From contig NZ_WEZG01000003.1 of assembly GCF_009176975.1 (NCBI RefSeq), positions 62,001 to 126,000 on the forward strand: a DNA stretch of 64,000 bases. Reading direction: 5' to 3'. Under the pieces are notes generated by a model. The model made no database searches. It had not been told where the DNA came from and worked only from the letters and a program-made list of their open reading frames with translations. The number at the start of each line of letters is the position of its first letter. Position 1 is the first letter of the stretch. The position numbers were made by a program, and so were the translations under genes. Source of the stretch: Aureimonas psammosilenae. GTDB lineage: Bacteria; Pseudomonadota; Alphaproteobacteria; Rhizobiales; Rhizobiaceae. Positions 43,083 through 52,706 of the stretch are shown here, one piece after another.

Positions 43083-44517
43083 AGGCCGCGCCGACGAAAA
43101 CCAGCGCGCCGGCCGCGATCATCATCTGCGAGCGCCAGTCGCGCAGCAGAAACACGACCGGGTCCTCGTGCATCTGGCTGCGACGCGCCAAGATCCAGAT
43201 GCGCACCACGATGTAGAGAACCAGCGGGCACAGGAACCAGAGCAGCCAGGGCATCTCGTTCATCGCCCGCACCTGCGGCGAGTCGACGTAGAGCGCCAGC
43301 ACCAGAACGGAGGCGAAGCCCGACGCCATGCCGGCCTGCCCGATCGTTTCGATGTCCGCCCCGAGATAACCCCGGCCGCTGATCTTGCCATCGGCCGGTG
43401 CACCGGAGTCCTGAAGTTCCGTGAAACGCTTCACCAGGGCCAGCGACAGAAAGAAGAAGCCCGAAAAGGCCATGAGCCAGAAGGAAAGCTCGATCTGCGT
43501 GGCGAGCCCGCCGGCAACCGCCCGGATCGTATAAAGGGCGGCCAGCGCCAAGACGTCGACGAAGAGCATCCGCTTCAGCCAGAAGGAATACAGCGTCGTC
43601 AACGCGAGATAAACGCCGAGGACGAGTTGAAATCCGGGTGACAGCGCCATCGCGATGCCGGCCGACAGAACAAGGAGCGCGAGCGCGAGCGCAAGCCCAG
43701 TCGGGATCGGCACCGCGCCGCTGGCGAAGGGGCGCTTGCGCTTGGTGCGATGGCGACGGTCGGAGGAAAGATCCAGAAGATCGTTGAGGATGTAGACCGC
43801 CGACGCCGCAAAGGAGAAGGCCGCGAAAGCCGCCATCGCGACGAGGATCGCGGACAGGTCGCCATATTCGTGCTGAAGCGCCAAGGGCACGAAAACCAAG
43901 ACGTTCTTGGTCCATTGGTGGGGACGCATCGCCTTCAGGCAGCCGCGGGCGCGGTCGAGGATGTCGTCGCCCGGAACGAGATGCGCGCCGCTCGCCTTCT
44001 GCCAACGCCGTGCGCTGTTGTCGGGAGACACGACGGTCGCTTCCGCCGCCGCTTCCAGAAGGCAGATGTCCTCGCGGCTGTTGCCGATATAATCGAAGCC
44101 ATGGACGTCGTTGGCGGCGATGATGCGTTCGAGCTTCGCCTTACTCGTCAGGTTCACCTCGTCGCAACTGGCCATGACGGCGTCGAAGACGCCCAGATGA
44201 TCAGCGACGGCCTGCGCGAGCGTCTCGTTGGCGCCGGTGGCGAGCACCGTCCGCCGGCCCATGGCCTGCGCGTGGGCGAGTTCCCGCACCACTTCCTCGC
44301 GATAAGGCAGAAGAGCCGGATCGAACTCGACGCGGCGGGCAAGCTCCGCCTTCAGCTTCGCCTTTCCCTCAGCGGCCCACAGCGGAACGCGCCAAAGGCT
44401 TCCCGGGGCTTGGCGCGCCAGAAGAAACAGGGATTCCCACAACAGATCCGACTTGATCAGCGTGCCGTCCAGGTCGGCATAGATCGGTCGCTCTTTCTGC
44501 GGAAGGCGGACATCCAT
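43075..44517 (-). CDS. HAD phosphatase-UbiA prenyltransferase fusion, DPPR-synthase-like
   Basis: 480 aa two-domain protein. Residues 1-190 are a HAD phosphatase (IYADLDGTLIKSD, nucleophile Asp15 and Asp17; later YIGNSREDICLLEAA). Residues about 200-480 are a UbiA prenyltransferase with several membrane helices and the Asp-rich NDLLDLSSDRRHRTKRKRP. It resembles Rv3806c, which transfers phosphoribose from PRPP to decaprenyl phosphate. The fused HAD domain would remove the 5'-phosphate, a step done by a separate protein in mycobacteria. ATG 44517 has GAGGAAGAG at good spacing; ATG 44547 is ten codons earlier. It is the first gene of the minus-strand operon. Confidence 0.9.
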   Translation of the reverse strand: MDVRLPQKERPIYADLDGTLIKSDLLWESLFLLARQAPGSLWRVPLWAAEGKAKLKAELARRVEFDPALLPYREEVVRELAHAQAMGRRTVLATGANETLAQAVADHLGVFDAVMASCDEVNLTSKAKLERIIAANDVHGFDYIGNSREDICLLEAAAEATVVSPDNSARRWQKASGAHLVPGDDILDRARGCLKAMRPHQWTKNVLVFVPLALQHEYGDLSAILVAMAAFAAFSFAASAVYILNDLLDLSSDRRHRTKRKRPFASGAVPIPTGLALALALLVLSAGIAMALSPGFQLVLGVYLALTTLYSFWLKRMLFVDVLALAALYTIRAVAGGLATQIELSFWLMAFSGFFFLSLALVKRFTELQDSGAPADGKISGRGYLGADIETIGQAGMASGFASVLVLALYVDSPQVRAMNEMPWLLWFLCPLVLYIVVRIWILARRSQMHEDPVVFLLRDWRSQMMIAAGALVFVGAAYV

Positions 44518-44767
44518 CGGAACTCTTCCTCCGGCTCGTTTGCTCACGCCGAAAAGGCCCGGCGCCGCGACGGAAGCTGGAGGAAATGCGTTTCACGAAG
44601 GTTGAAATCGGGCCGCGGCGCAGCTTCCCGTCGGCGGCTTGTCGGATCACGGTTATGCAGCCCTTACATTGATCCGAACAATTCGATGCGATCACGCGAA
44701 CCGCACTCGCAACTACGCCGGATGGGGCCCGTTATCCGGGCAACGTATGCGCCGTGGAGGAACCGGC

Positions 44768-45181
44768 ATGAAGCTTCTGCTCGCCACCGCCATCATTGCG
44801 GCCGTTTTCGCGGCCCCCGCTGCCGCGAATCCGTTCGACTCCTTGCGCTGGGAGAAGCGCCTGCTCTTGATCTTCGGGGAGACCGATGGTGCGCAAGAAG
44901 CCGAACAGCGCCGACTGCTGCCGGAAAAGGAACTCGCGGCGCGAGACCTTCTGGTGGTCACCATTCCCCGCGACGGGAAGCTGATGGTGCCCGGACAAGG
45001 CTCATTGGACGCGGCCGGTGCACGCAAAGCCTACGGCATTGCCGCCGATGCCGGCTTCGAAGTCCTTCTCGTCGGGAAGGATGGCGGGGTAAAGATGCGC
45101 GCGAAAGAGCCCATCCAGGCGAAAGAACTGTTCTCCACGGTCGACGCCATGCCGATGCGCCGGCAGGAAGCGCGGGGATGA
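44768..45181 (+). CDS. DUF4174 domain-containing secreted protein
   Basis: 137 aa. Signal peptide about 1-20 (MKLLLATAIIAAVFAAPAAA), then a DUF4174 domain starting NPFDSLRWEKRLLLIFGETD. The family has a thioredoxin-like appearance (strand, VGKDGGVKMR turn, and a C-terminal STVDAMPMRRQEAR segment typical of the family) but no Cys pair, so no redox role is implied. Function unknown. GGAGG lies seven bases before ATG 44768. It is divergent from the HAD-UbiA gene with 250 bases between and stands alone. Confidence 0.85.
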   Translation: MKLLLATAIIAAVFAAPAAANPFDSLRWEKRLLLIFGETDGAQEAEQRRLLPEKELAARDLLVVTIPRDGKLMVPGQGSLDAAGARKAYGIAADAGFEVLLVGKDGGVKMRAKEPIQAKELFSTVDAMPMRRQEARG

Positions 45182-45258
45182 TCGCGGAACCGCTGTTGCC
45201 TGGCCAAGCGGCTTCGTCGACAAGCTGATGAACCGTCCCGCTCTCCGAAGGCCCCCGA

Positions 45259-46278
45259 ATGGTCGATGACAGAACAGGTTGGGCGATCGCCGGCACCGGC
45301 AACATTGCCCGCCGCTTCGCCGAAGATCTGCGCCATTCGAAAAAAGGCCATGTCGTCGCCGTCGCTTCCGCCGACACTGAGCGAGGCCGACGCTTCGCCG
45401 CCGCCATCGGTCCGCAAGTGGCGCATGGCGATCTCGATAATATCCTGGCGCGTGCGGATGTGCAGGCGGTCTATGTCGCCGGGCGCAACGAACTGCACTG
45501 CGAACACGCCATGCGCTCTATCGCGGCGGGCAAGCCGGTTCTGGTGGAGAAGCCTTTCGCAACGTCCGCCGCTGAGGCGGAACGGATCACTGACGCCGCG
45601 CGCGGTGCCGGCATTCTAGCCATGGAAGCCATGTGGATGCGCTTCATCCCGGCGATCCGGGCGCTTCGCACGCGCGTCGAGAAAGGCGAAATCGGCGCAA
45701 TCCGCCGCGTGGAGGCCGGCATCTCCTTCATCAACCCGAAACCTCTTGCGCCCGTCATCGCCGACCTCGGTGTCTACCCATTGTCTCTCGCCGTAAATCT
45801 TCTCGGCACGCCCGAATCGGTTTCGGCTTCCGCGACCGCAGACGGCCGACAGGTCGCGATCACCCTTCGCTACGAGAACGCGCTCGCGATCCTCAATTGC
45901 GGATTCGATGCCGAAGGCGGCAACAGCGCGACCGTCGTCGGCACGAAGGGCGTCCTTTCGACTGACGCGCCGCTTTTCGCCCCGTCCGCCCTCACCCTCC
46001 GCCCGACGAAAGCGATCCATGCGCCGATGACGGAGGGCAATCTCGCGCCGCATCCGCGCCTGCCTTGGCGCGATGCCGCTCGGTCGCTGGTCCGCCCGCT
46101 CCGCGTCGCCGTGCGACCGCTGCTTTATCGCGGCAACGGACTTCATTACGAAGCGGACCATTTCACCGACTGCCTGCGGGCCGGCCTTCGCGAAAGCCCG
46201 CTGATGCCGCTCACCGAAAGCGTCGAGGTGATGCGGATCGTCGAGCGGGTCGAGAGTCTCGTGTCACACCGAAGCTGA
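45259..46278 (+). CDS. Gfo/Idh/MocA family oxidoreductase
   Basis: 339 aa NAD(P)-dependent oxidoreductase. Rossmann start WAIAGTGNIARRFAEDL (8-24), the conserved EKPF (about 92-95), and a catalytic DLGVYPLSLAVNLLG (about 168-182), where in many members the motif is DLGCY or H-G. It may oxidise a cyclic sugar or polyol such as a scyllo-inositol or deoxysugar; substrate not predictable. Start ATG 45259. It ends overlapping by 15 bases the 3' end of the convergent second family member, an unusual arrangement for two paralogous genes. Confidence 0.88.
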   Translation: MVDDRTGWAIAGTGNIARRFAEDLRHSKKGHVVAVASADTERGRRFAAAIGPQVAHGDLDNILARADVQAVYVAGRNELHCEHAMRSIAAGKPVLVEKPFATSAAEAERITDAARGAGILAMEAMWMRFIPAIRALRTRVEKGEIGAIRRVEAGISFINPKPLAPVIADLGVYPLSLAVNLLGTPESVSASATADGRQVAITLRYENALAILNCGFDAEGGNSATVVGTKGVLSTDAPLFAPSALTLRPTKAIHAPMTEGNLAPHPRLPWRDAARSLVRPLRVAVRPLLYRGNGLHYEADHFTDCLRAGLRESPLMPLTESVEVMRIVERVESLVSHRS

Positions 46279-47421
46279 ATGGGTGAAGGTCGAGCGCGGT
46301 CGATAGGGCATCGCGTAGTGATCGGCATTCTGGGCGACCAGCGACAACTCGGTGACGTGGAGCGAGAAGTCGGCGTCGATGAGCGGCGGCCTGCCATCTG
46401 AAATGGCCTCCGCCATTGCGCCAGGCCCCCGCATGAAGTCGATCCGCGAGGCGTAAGGTGGCGTTTCCGCCTTTTGCTTCGGCAAGGCGAGACGCCGCCC
46501 CATCCACTGCCGGAACGGCAGATGGCGCTCAGTGACGGCCAGCACCTTGCCGAGCTTTGGCAGACGGCTCGTGGCGTGACCGTGCTTATCGCGCAGGAAA
46601 ACGGGAGAGCGGTTGTTCCAACCGTCGGAGATCGACAGGATACCTTCGTCGCCGATAACGTGCAGGGAACGATCAACGGGAGCTGCCAGCCCGCATGTCA
46701 GACGCGCCACCGCGCCGGAGCGAAATCGAAGGCAGGTAACGGAAAAATCGTTCGCCAGCTCACTCGGTGCCTGCCCGGTATTTTTCTCGTCGAACAAGCG
46801 GGCGGCGAAGGCCGTCATCTCTTCTACCGGACCGAAAAAACCGCAGAGCCACGTCAGATAATAGCCGGCATGTTCCAGCGTCGAGCCGGTGGCGAACTCG
46901 TCCTCCGCCGGCCAAGGCGCTCCCGAGCGGCTGCGCCATTTGCGGTGATCCTCGCGGAACACCATGGAGTCTTCCATCTCGGCATAGGCGAGGCGCACGC
47001 GGCCGATCGCGCCTTCGCCGATTGCCCGGCGCATCGCCATCGCGCTGTCGCCGAGAACCGTCGCGGGAGCGCTGGCGATCCGCAATCCGCGCTGCCGGGC
47101 GGTTGCTACCAAATCTTCCGCGTCGCCCAAATCCAGCGCGAGCGGCTTTTCCGACCACACGTGCTTGCCGGCTTCCAGCGCCGCCTTGCTGACGACGTAG
47201 TGACTGGCCGGATTGGTGAGGTTCAGAACCATGTCCAGATCGGGCACGGCCAGGAGTTCATCGAGGCTGGCGAAGCGAGGCACCCGATGAAACTCGCAAA
47301 AGACGCGCGCCCTTTCCTCGCTGCGGTCGAAAACGCCGACCAGAACGAGGTTCGCGTGGTTGACGAGCGTCGTCATGTAGTAGTCGGCGACGAACCCGCA
47401 GCCGACAATGGCGATCCGCAT
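46264..47421 (-). CDS. Gfo/Idh/MocA family oxidoreductase, second paralogue
   Basis: 385 aa. Rossmann motif IAIVGCGFVADYYMTTL (3-19), EKPLALD (about 92-98), and a long alpha/beta C-terminal domain with GSTLEHAGYYLTWLCGFFG containing the candidate catalytic His. It differs clearly from the neighbouring paralogue: the C-terminal half has an extra EDHRKWRSRSGAPWP insert. Sugar or polyol dehydrogenase function is likely, the substrate being unknown. ATG 47421 (MRIAIVG) is used; four residues upstream an in-frame ATG exists. Overlaps the convergent gene by 15 bases. Confidence 0.88.
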   Translation of the reverse strand: MRIAIVGCGFVADYYMTTLVNHANLVLVGVFDRSEERARVFCEFHRVPRFASLDELLAVPDLDMVLNLTNPASHYVVSKAALEAGKHVWSEKPLALDLGDAEDLVATARQRGLRIASAPATVLGDSAMAMRRAIGEGAIGRVRLAYAEMEDSMVFREDHRKWRSRSGAPWPAEDEFATGSTLEHAGYYLTWLCGFFGPVEEMTAFAARLFDEKNTGQAPSELANDFSVTCLRFRSGAVARLTCGLAAPVDRSLHVIGDEGILSISDGWNNRSPVFLRDKHGHATSRLPKLGKVLAVTERHLPFRQWMGRRLALPKQKAETPPYASRIDFMRGPGAMAEAISDGRPPLIDADFSLHVTELSLVAQNADHYAMPYRPRSTFTHSASV

Positions 47422-47877
47422 CCAGGCCTCCACGGACTCGAAGGCTTTTCCTTAGCGCGGCCGGGTTTCCAAAGCCCTTAAGAGCGCCTAACAAAGCCTC
47501 GCGGGGTCGGCTGGTCGGGTCTTTCCGCCGTCTGCTTCGTTGCCAATCCTCGCCGATGCCGCCGGCATCGACTGCGTTTGTCGCCTCGCAGAACGACGAA
47601 AATCCCTCGTCCATCCTCCGCCCGAAGGTATTATTAGGCACTCTAAAGCCGTGGCGAAACGGTGGGTTGAAGAATAAGCGGGTGGGAAAGTTTGGGCGCT
47701 TCGTCATCCCCCAAGATGGCGTGCGGGGACGCTTGGCAAAGCGGCCAAATTCGTTCATAAGGCCGCCTGCGCTTGCTGTGGCAAGGCTCGGCTATCGCGT
47801 TTCCCTGCACAGTCGACCGAATATCCGGTCCGAGTTTTCGGACCCTGAAGATTGCATGCTCTAGAAAGGACGTCCCC
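47422..47877. other. 456-base intergenic region with cspA leader
   Basis: No protein-coding frame is convincing. The right half probably holds the long 5' leader of cspA, with a TATTAT at 47629-47634 as a possible -10 element but no clear -35. A small GATGCC/GGCATC hairpin lies near 47554-47570. Confidence 0.45.
47827..47844 (+). promoter_or_regulatory. Hairpin in the cspA leader before the ribosome site
   Basis: GGTCCGA-GTTT-TCGGACC (47827-47844) is a perfect 7-bp stem, ending 20 bases before AAAGGA and 33 before ATG 47878. Cold-shock mRNA leaders fold differently at low temperature, so this is a candidate thermosensing element. Confidence 0.45.
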
Positions 47878-48090
47878 ATGGCAACCGGAACCGTGAAGTG
47901 GTTCAATGCGCAGAAGGGCTATGGTTTCGTGACGCCCGATGGCGGCGGTGCCGACGTGTTCGTGCATATCACCGCTGTTCAGCGTGCCGGCCTCGATGGC
48001 CTCAACGACGGTCAGAAGATCGAGTACGAGCTCGTCACCGATCGCCGCAGCGGCAAGACCTCGGCCGGCAATCTCCAGATCCTCGGCTGA
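47878..48090 (+). CDS. cspA: Cold-shock protein CspA family
   Basis: 70 aa single cold-shock domain. The RNA-binding motifs RNP1 (KGYGFVTPD, about 13-21) and RNP2 (VFVHITAV, about 27-34) are both present; the start is [17 protein letters not shown]. It binds single-stranded RNA/DNA as an RNA chaperone. AAAGGA lies seven bases before ATG 47878. The rpsU gene follows 95 bases downstream on the same strand, a common alphaproteobacterial pairing. Length matches the one-domain family. Confidence 0.95.
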   Translation: MATGTVKWFNAQKGYGFVTPDGGGADVFVHITAVQRAGLDGLNDGQKIEYELVTDRRSGKTSAGNLQILG

Positions 48091-48185
48091 CAGCAGACCT
48101 GAGCATAAAGGTAGCGCGACCATCCCCGGTCGCGACCTCCAACGACAACAAGCGGCCGAAAGCCGTCCATTCAAGGAAGAGATCA

Positions 48186-48419
48186 TTGCAGGTCCTGGTT
48201 CGCGACAATAACGTCGAGCAGGCGCTTCGCGCTTTGAAGCGCAAGCTGCAGCGTGAAGGTGTGTTCCGTGAGATGCGGTCCCGGCAGGCTTACGAAAAGC
48301 CGTCCGAGCGTCGCGCCCGCGAGAAGCAGGAAGCCGTTCGCCGCGCCCGCAAGGCTGCACGCAAGCAGGCTCAGCGCGAAGGCCTAATCCCGCAGGCGAA
48401 GGCGAAGGCTCGCGGCTGA
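48186..48419 (+). CDS. rpsU: 30S ribosomal protein bS21
   Basis: 77 aa with the family core [20 protein letters not shown] and [19 protein letters not shown], followed by a long basic Lys/Ala/Arg tail as in alphaproteobacteria. It sits at the 3' end of 16S rRNA on the small subunit and aids mRNA binding. The only start giving the conserved N terminus is TTG 48186, with GGAAGAG eight bases upstream. It follows cspA and may be cotranscribed with it. Confidence 0.95.
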   Translation: MQVLVRDNNVEQALRALKRKLQREGVFREMRSRQAYEKPSERRAREKQEAVRRARKAARKQAQREGLIPQAKAKARG

Positions 48420-48930
48420 TCTCAGCCGAGCTACAATCGATCATTCCAGAATGCGTTTCCGGGCGCCCGGTATCATCCGGCGTCCCCGTATTATCATGGC
48501 CCCGGATCGTTTCCTTCTGCCGGTCGGCGATTTCGCCAGACCGGTTTTCGGCGTTGGCCTCGGATAACTGATCCTTCGCCATTCGAAGCGCGAACCTGCC
48601 ATTCGCCGACGGTCGAGTGCCGCAAGGACACCGTCCGCTTCGCACCCGCTTGAGTTGCGAAATTCGGATTCCGTCCGGTCCGACAGGATGGAACGATTGA
48701 GCCGGTCGGCGTGGCGGCGATACTGCACAATCGAGAATGGAGCACTTCTCCACGAGCCGCCCGTCGCTTCCATCGCAGCTCAATGACCGCGTCTTCGAAG
48801 CCGCAGTTGTCGGGCATCTCGCTCCGAACCAGTGCACTCGGCGCTTGAGCGAACGAGCAAGCCACCCTTCCCTTTCACCCTCCGCGCGTCACCTCCACGC
48901 CGAACGCTGACGCGGGGAGAAAGGCGAGCG
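48420..48930. other. 511-base interval without a gene
   Basis: I see no frame with family-like composition on either strand. It contains the perfect 12-base palindrome CCGGGCGCCCGG at 48459-48470, 40 bases after the rpsU stop, without a T-run. The right end should hold the promoter of the SDR gene at 48931. Confidence 0.5.
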
Positions 48931-49806
48931 ATGAGGGTTCTGGTGATCGGCGGCACGCGCTTCATCGGCGCGCATGTCGTCAGAAGGCTTCACGATGCCG
49001 GTCATGCGGTCGTTGTCTTCCATCGAGGGGCCAGCAGCAATCCTGTACTGCCCGAGATCGAGCACGTGCTCGATCCACGTGCGGAATATCCGATCACCGC
49101 CTTCCCGAGTGAGCTGCAACGGGATTTCGATGTGGTCGTGCATATGGTGGCGATGGGCGAAGCCGATACGAGGGCAGCGGTCGACGCTTTCGAAGGACGC
49201 ACGGGCCGCCTCGTTCTGATTTCGAGCTGCGACGTTTATCGCGCCTACGGACGACTGACCCAGATGGAAGTCGCGCCACCGGACGCTCTACCCTTGTCTG
49301 AGACCGCCCCGCTGCGCTCCGCCCTTTATGCATACCGCCATAGGGAAGAGCAGCTCGGCGCTTTCGCCCGCGACTACGACAAGGTGCTGGCCGAAGCGGT
49401 TATGCGCAACGCGGACGGTGTCGATTGGACGATCCTCCGTCTACCGAAAGTCTATGGTCCCGAGGACAACGCGGATCTGGCGACGATCTATGGTTTTTCG
49501 GCAGTGCCCGAATGGCGCTGGACGCACGGACATGTCGGCAATGTCGCGACCGCGATCGTGCTCGCCGCGACCTCAGCGAAAGCCGCCAATGAAGTCTTCA
49601 ACGTCGGCGAGGGCCATACCCCGACGATGGGCGAGAGGCTCGCCAAACTGCCACCCCGCCCGGCTTCGAAAGCTGAGCCCCCACCGTTCAATTTTTCCCA
49701 ATCGCTCGTGTTGGAAACCAGCCGGATACGGGAAAAGTTGGGATATGCGGAGGAGATCGAAGAGGAAGCGGCGATGCTGGCTCTGACGCGCAGTCTGAGC
49801 CTGTGA
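48931..49806 (+). CDS. NAD-dependent epimerase-like SDR
   Basis: 291 aa extended or atypical SDR. It starts MRVLVIGGTRFIGAHVVRRL with the GxxGxxG motif; SSCDVYRAYG and DYDKVLAEAV replace the usual Tyr-x3-Lys (the expected Tyr is in YDKVL, spaced differently). Late elements VFNVGEGHTPTMGERLAKL are typical of isoflavone-reductase-like or NAD-epimerase members. The substrate is unknown; the loss of a canonical YxxxK leaves open a non-catalytic or altered role. ATG 48931 has GGCGAG a normal distance upstream (GGGGAGAAAGGCGAGCG). A tRNA gene lies 290 bases downstream on the other strand. Confidence 0.82.
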   Translation: MRVLVIGGTRFIGAHVVRRLHDAGHAVVVFHRGASSNPVLPEIEHVLDPRAEYPITAFPSELQRDFDVVVHMVAMGEADTRAAVDAFEGRTGRLVLISSCDVYRAYGRLTQMEVAPPDALPLSETAPLRSALYAYRHREEQLGAFARDYDKVLAEAVMRNADGVDWTILRLPKVYGPEDNADLATIYGFSAVPEWRWTHGHVGNVATAIVLAATSAKAANEVFNVGEGHTPTMGERLAKLPPRPASKAEPPPFNFSQSLVLETSRIREKLGYAEEIEEEAAMLALTRSLSL

Positions 49807-50094
49807 CGGGCCGAGTCGCTGCATGACACGACTCTACGCCCCAAACCCGCACACTCATCTTCCCTCGATCGAACTGGCCGGGCGATTAACTCGCGCCATT
49901 CGAAGAAGCCGGTCGAATCACTCAGCGGTCGTACACGATACGGTGGGAGCAACCCGGCGCCCTGCCCGAAGCCGACCGACGAAGACATGAGCGATACGGC
50001 GACGTTATCCAAGCAGACAGACAAATCATGACGGGATAAACCCTCATGCAATCCGGTCTAAACTACTTGCTGTCGTTTTGGTTGTTGTGATTGT

Positions 50095-50170
50095 TGGTGG
50101 GTGCACTAGGGATCGAACCTAGGACAAGCTGATTAAGAGTCAGCTGCTCTACCAACTGAGCTATGCACCC
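50095..50170 (-). tRNA. tRNA-Lys (anticodon CTT)
   Basis: 76 bases read on the minus strand, including an encoded CCA (complement TGG at 50095-50097). The acceptor stem GGGTGCA pairs with TGCACCC, the discriminator base is A. The anticodon loop CTCTTAA gives CTT, decoding AAG. D-loop AGCTCAGTTGGTAGAGC and T-loop GGTTCGATCC are canonical. Confidence 0.96.
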
Positions 50171-50305
50171 GTTCCGAAGGCTTTCGGCTGTCCGCCGCGC
50201 CGTTTGGATGGCCGGTGTATAGAGGGTGCTGGATGGCCTGTCCAGCCCCTTCCTTCGGTCTTTGCGGTTTTCCGTGACGGCCTGTCGAAAATCTCGGTCG
50301 CGGTC

Positions 50306-50749
50306 TCAGAACCAGCGAAAGTTGCGCATCAAAGCAGTTGGCAGCGTCTCGTGATGGATCTTCGAAATAGTCGCGTAAGACGGCGCGGCCGCCGGATGGG
50401 CGCTGGTCTCGGCGCTCGGCGGGAGGTTCAGGTCCTCCTCCGGCTCCACATAGTCGAGGAAGCGGATGCCGGCCAAAGCGCCCCGACGATACACGAGGCG
50501 GGCGGGACGCAAGGTCCGGTCGTCGCCGATCCTCAAACCGAACTCCTTCGGCAGATGGGCGGCGTCGTCCAGTGTCAGGAGCGCACCGGTCGCCGATATG
50601 TTTCGGACGATGCAGTCGAAGGTGGAGAAGTTGTTGTTGAACACCACCTGCCCACGCTTCAGCACCTTGGTGCGAGGCGCGATCCGGCGCTCCGCATCAT
50701 CGACGGCGTCCGCAAACGGTTTGGGTTGTTCGTGGATCAGGGCACTCAA
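50306..50749 (-). CDS. PilZ domain protein, probable c-di-GMP binding
   Basis: 147 aa. A PilZ domain occupies about 18-110: the c-di-GMP-binding RxxxR-type segment ERRIAPRTKVLKRGQ (20-34) and D/N-x-S-x-x-G as RNISATGALL (about 48-57). A Pro/Ala-rich tail follows. The short form matches Hyphomicrobiales PilZ proteins that act as receptors. Start TTG 50749 gives the family N terminus; no ATG in frame fits, and its ribosome site is weak. It might receive signal from the GGDEF and EAL proteins in this window, which are the only c-di-GMP enzymes seen. Confidence 0.85.
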   Translation of the reverse strand: MSALIHEQPKPFADAVDDAERRIAPRTKVLKRGQVVFNNNFSTFDCIVRNISATGALLTLDDAAHLPKEFGLRIGDDRTLRPARLVYRRGALAGIRFLDYVEPEEDLNLPPSAETSAHPAAAPSYATISKIHHETLPTALMRNFRWF

Positions 50750-50864
50750 CGACGTAAGCTCATGTCAACTTTGACGAGCCGAGTATCAGGTCGAGCGCCT
50801 AATGAATCGTTATCGGATCATCGGCCGGCCCCGCGAATGCAGAGCCGGCACGACATGAAAATGA

Positions 50865-52564
<1,700 letters not shown>

Positions 52565-52571
52565 GACGCCC

Positions 52572-52590
52572 GTACCGTACGTTACGGTAC
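52572..52590. promoter_or_regulatory. Perfect palindrome, probable TetR operator
   Basis: GTACCGTACGTTACGGTAC (52572-52590) has two perfect 8-base arms around CGT. It lies 8-26 bases upstream of the TetR-family start codon, the usual place for an autoregulatory operator. Confidence 0.8.
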
Positions 52591-52672
52591 AGCCCTCTAA
52601 TGAGGTCTGCGACGGAGATCAACTCCCTTCCGTGTCCGACCGGTTTTTTGTTCGAGAAACGGCTCTCGCTCT

Positions 52673-52697
52673 CCCGAGAGCGCTCGCTGCTCTCGGG
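52673..52697 (-). terminator. Hairpin downstream of the helicase gene
   Basis: CCCGAGAGC (52673-52681) pairs with GCTCTCGGG (52689-52697) around a seven-base loop, 10 bases after the helicase stop codon. T-rich sequence on the minus strand is not immediately adjacent. Confidence 0.6.
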
Positions 52698-52706
52698 CGG
52701 CATGTT

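Noticed and set aside
48420-48930. 110-codon minus-strand frame after rpsU
   Set aside because: Arg- and Ser-rich, no ribosome site or family resemblance, and relatively AT-rich codon choice for a gene.
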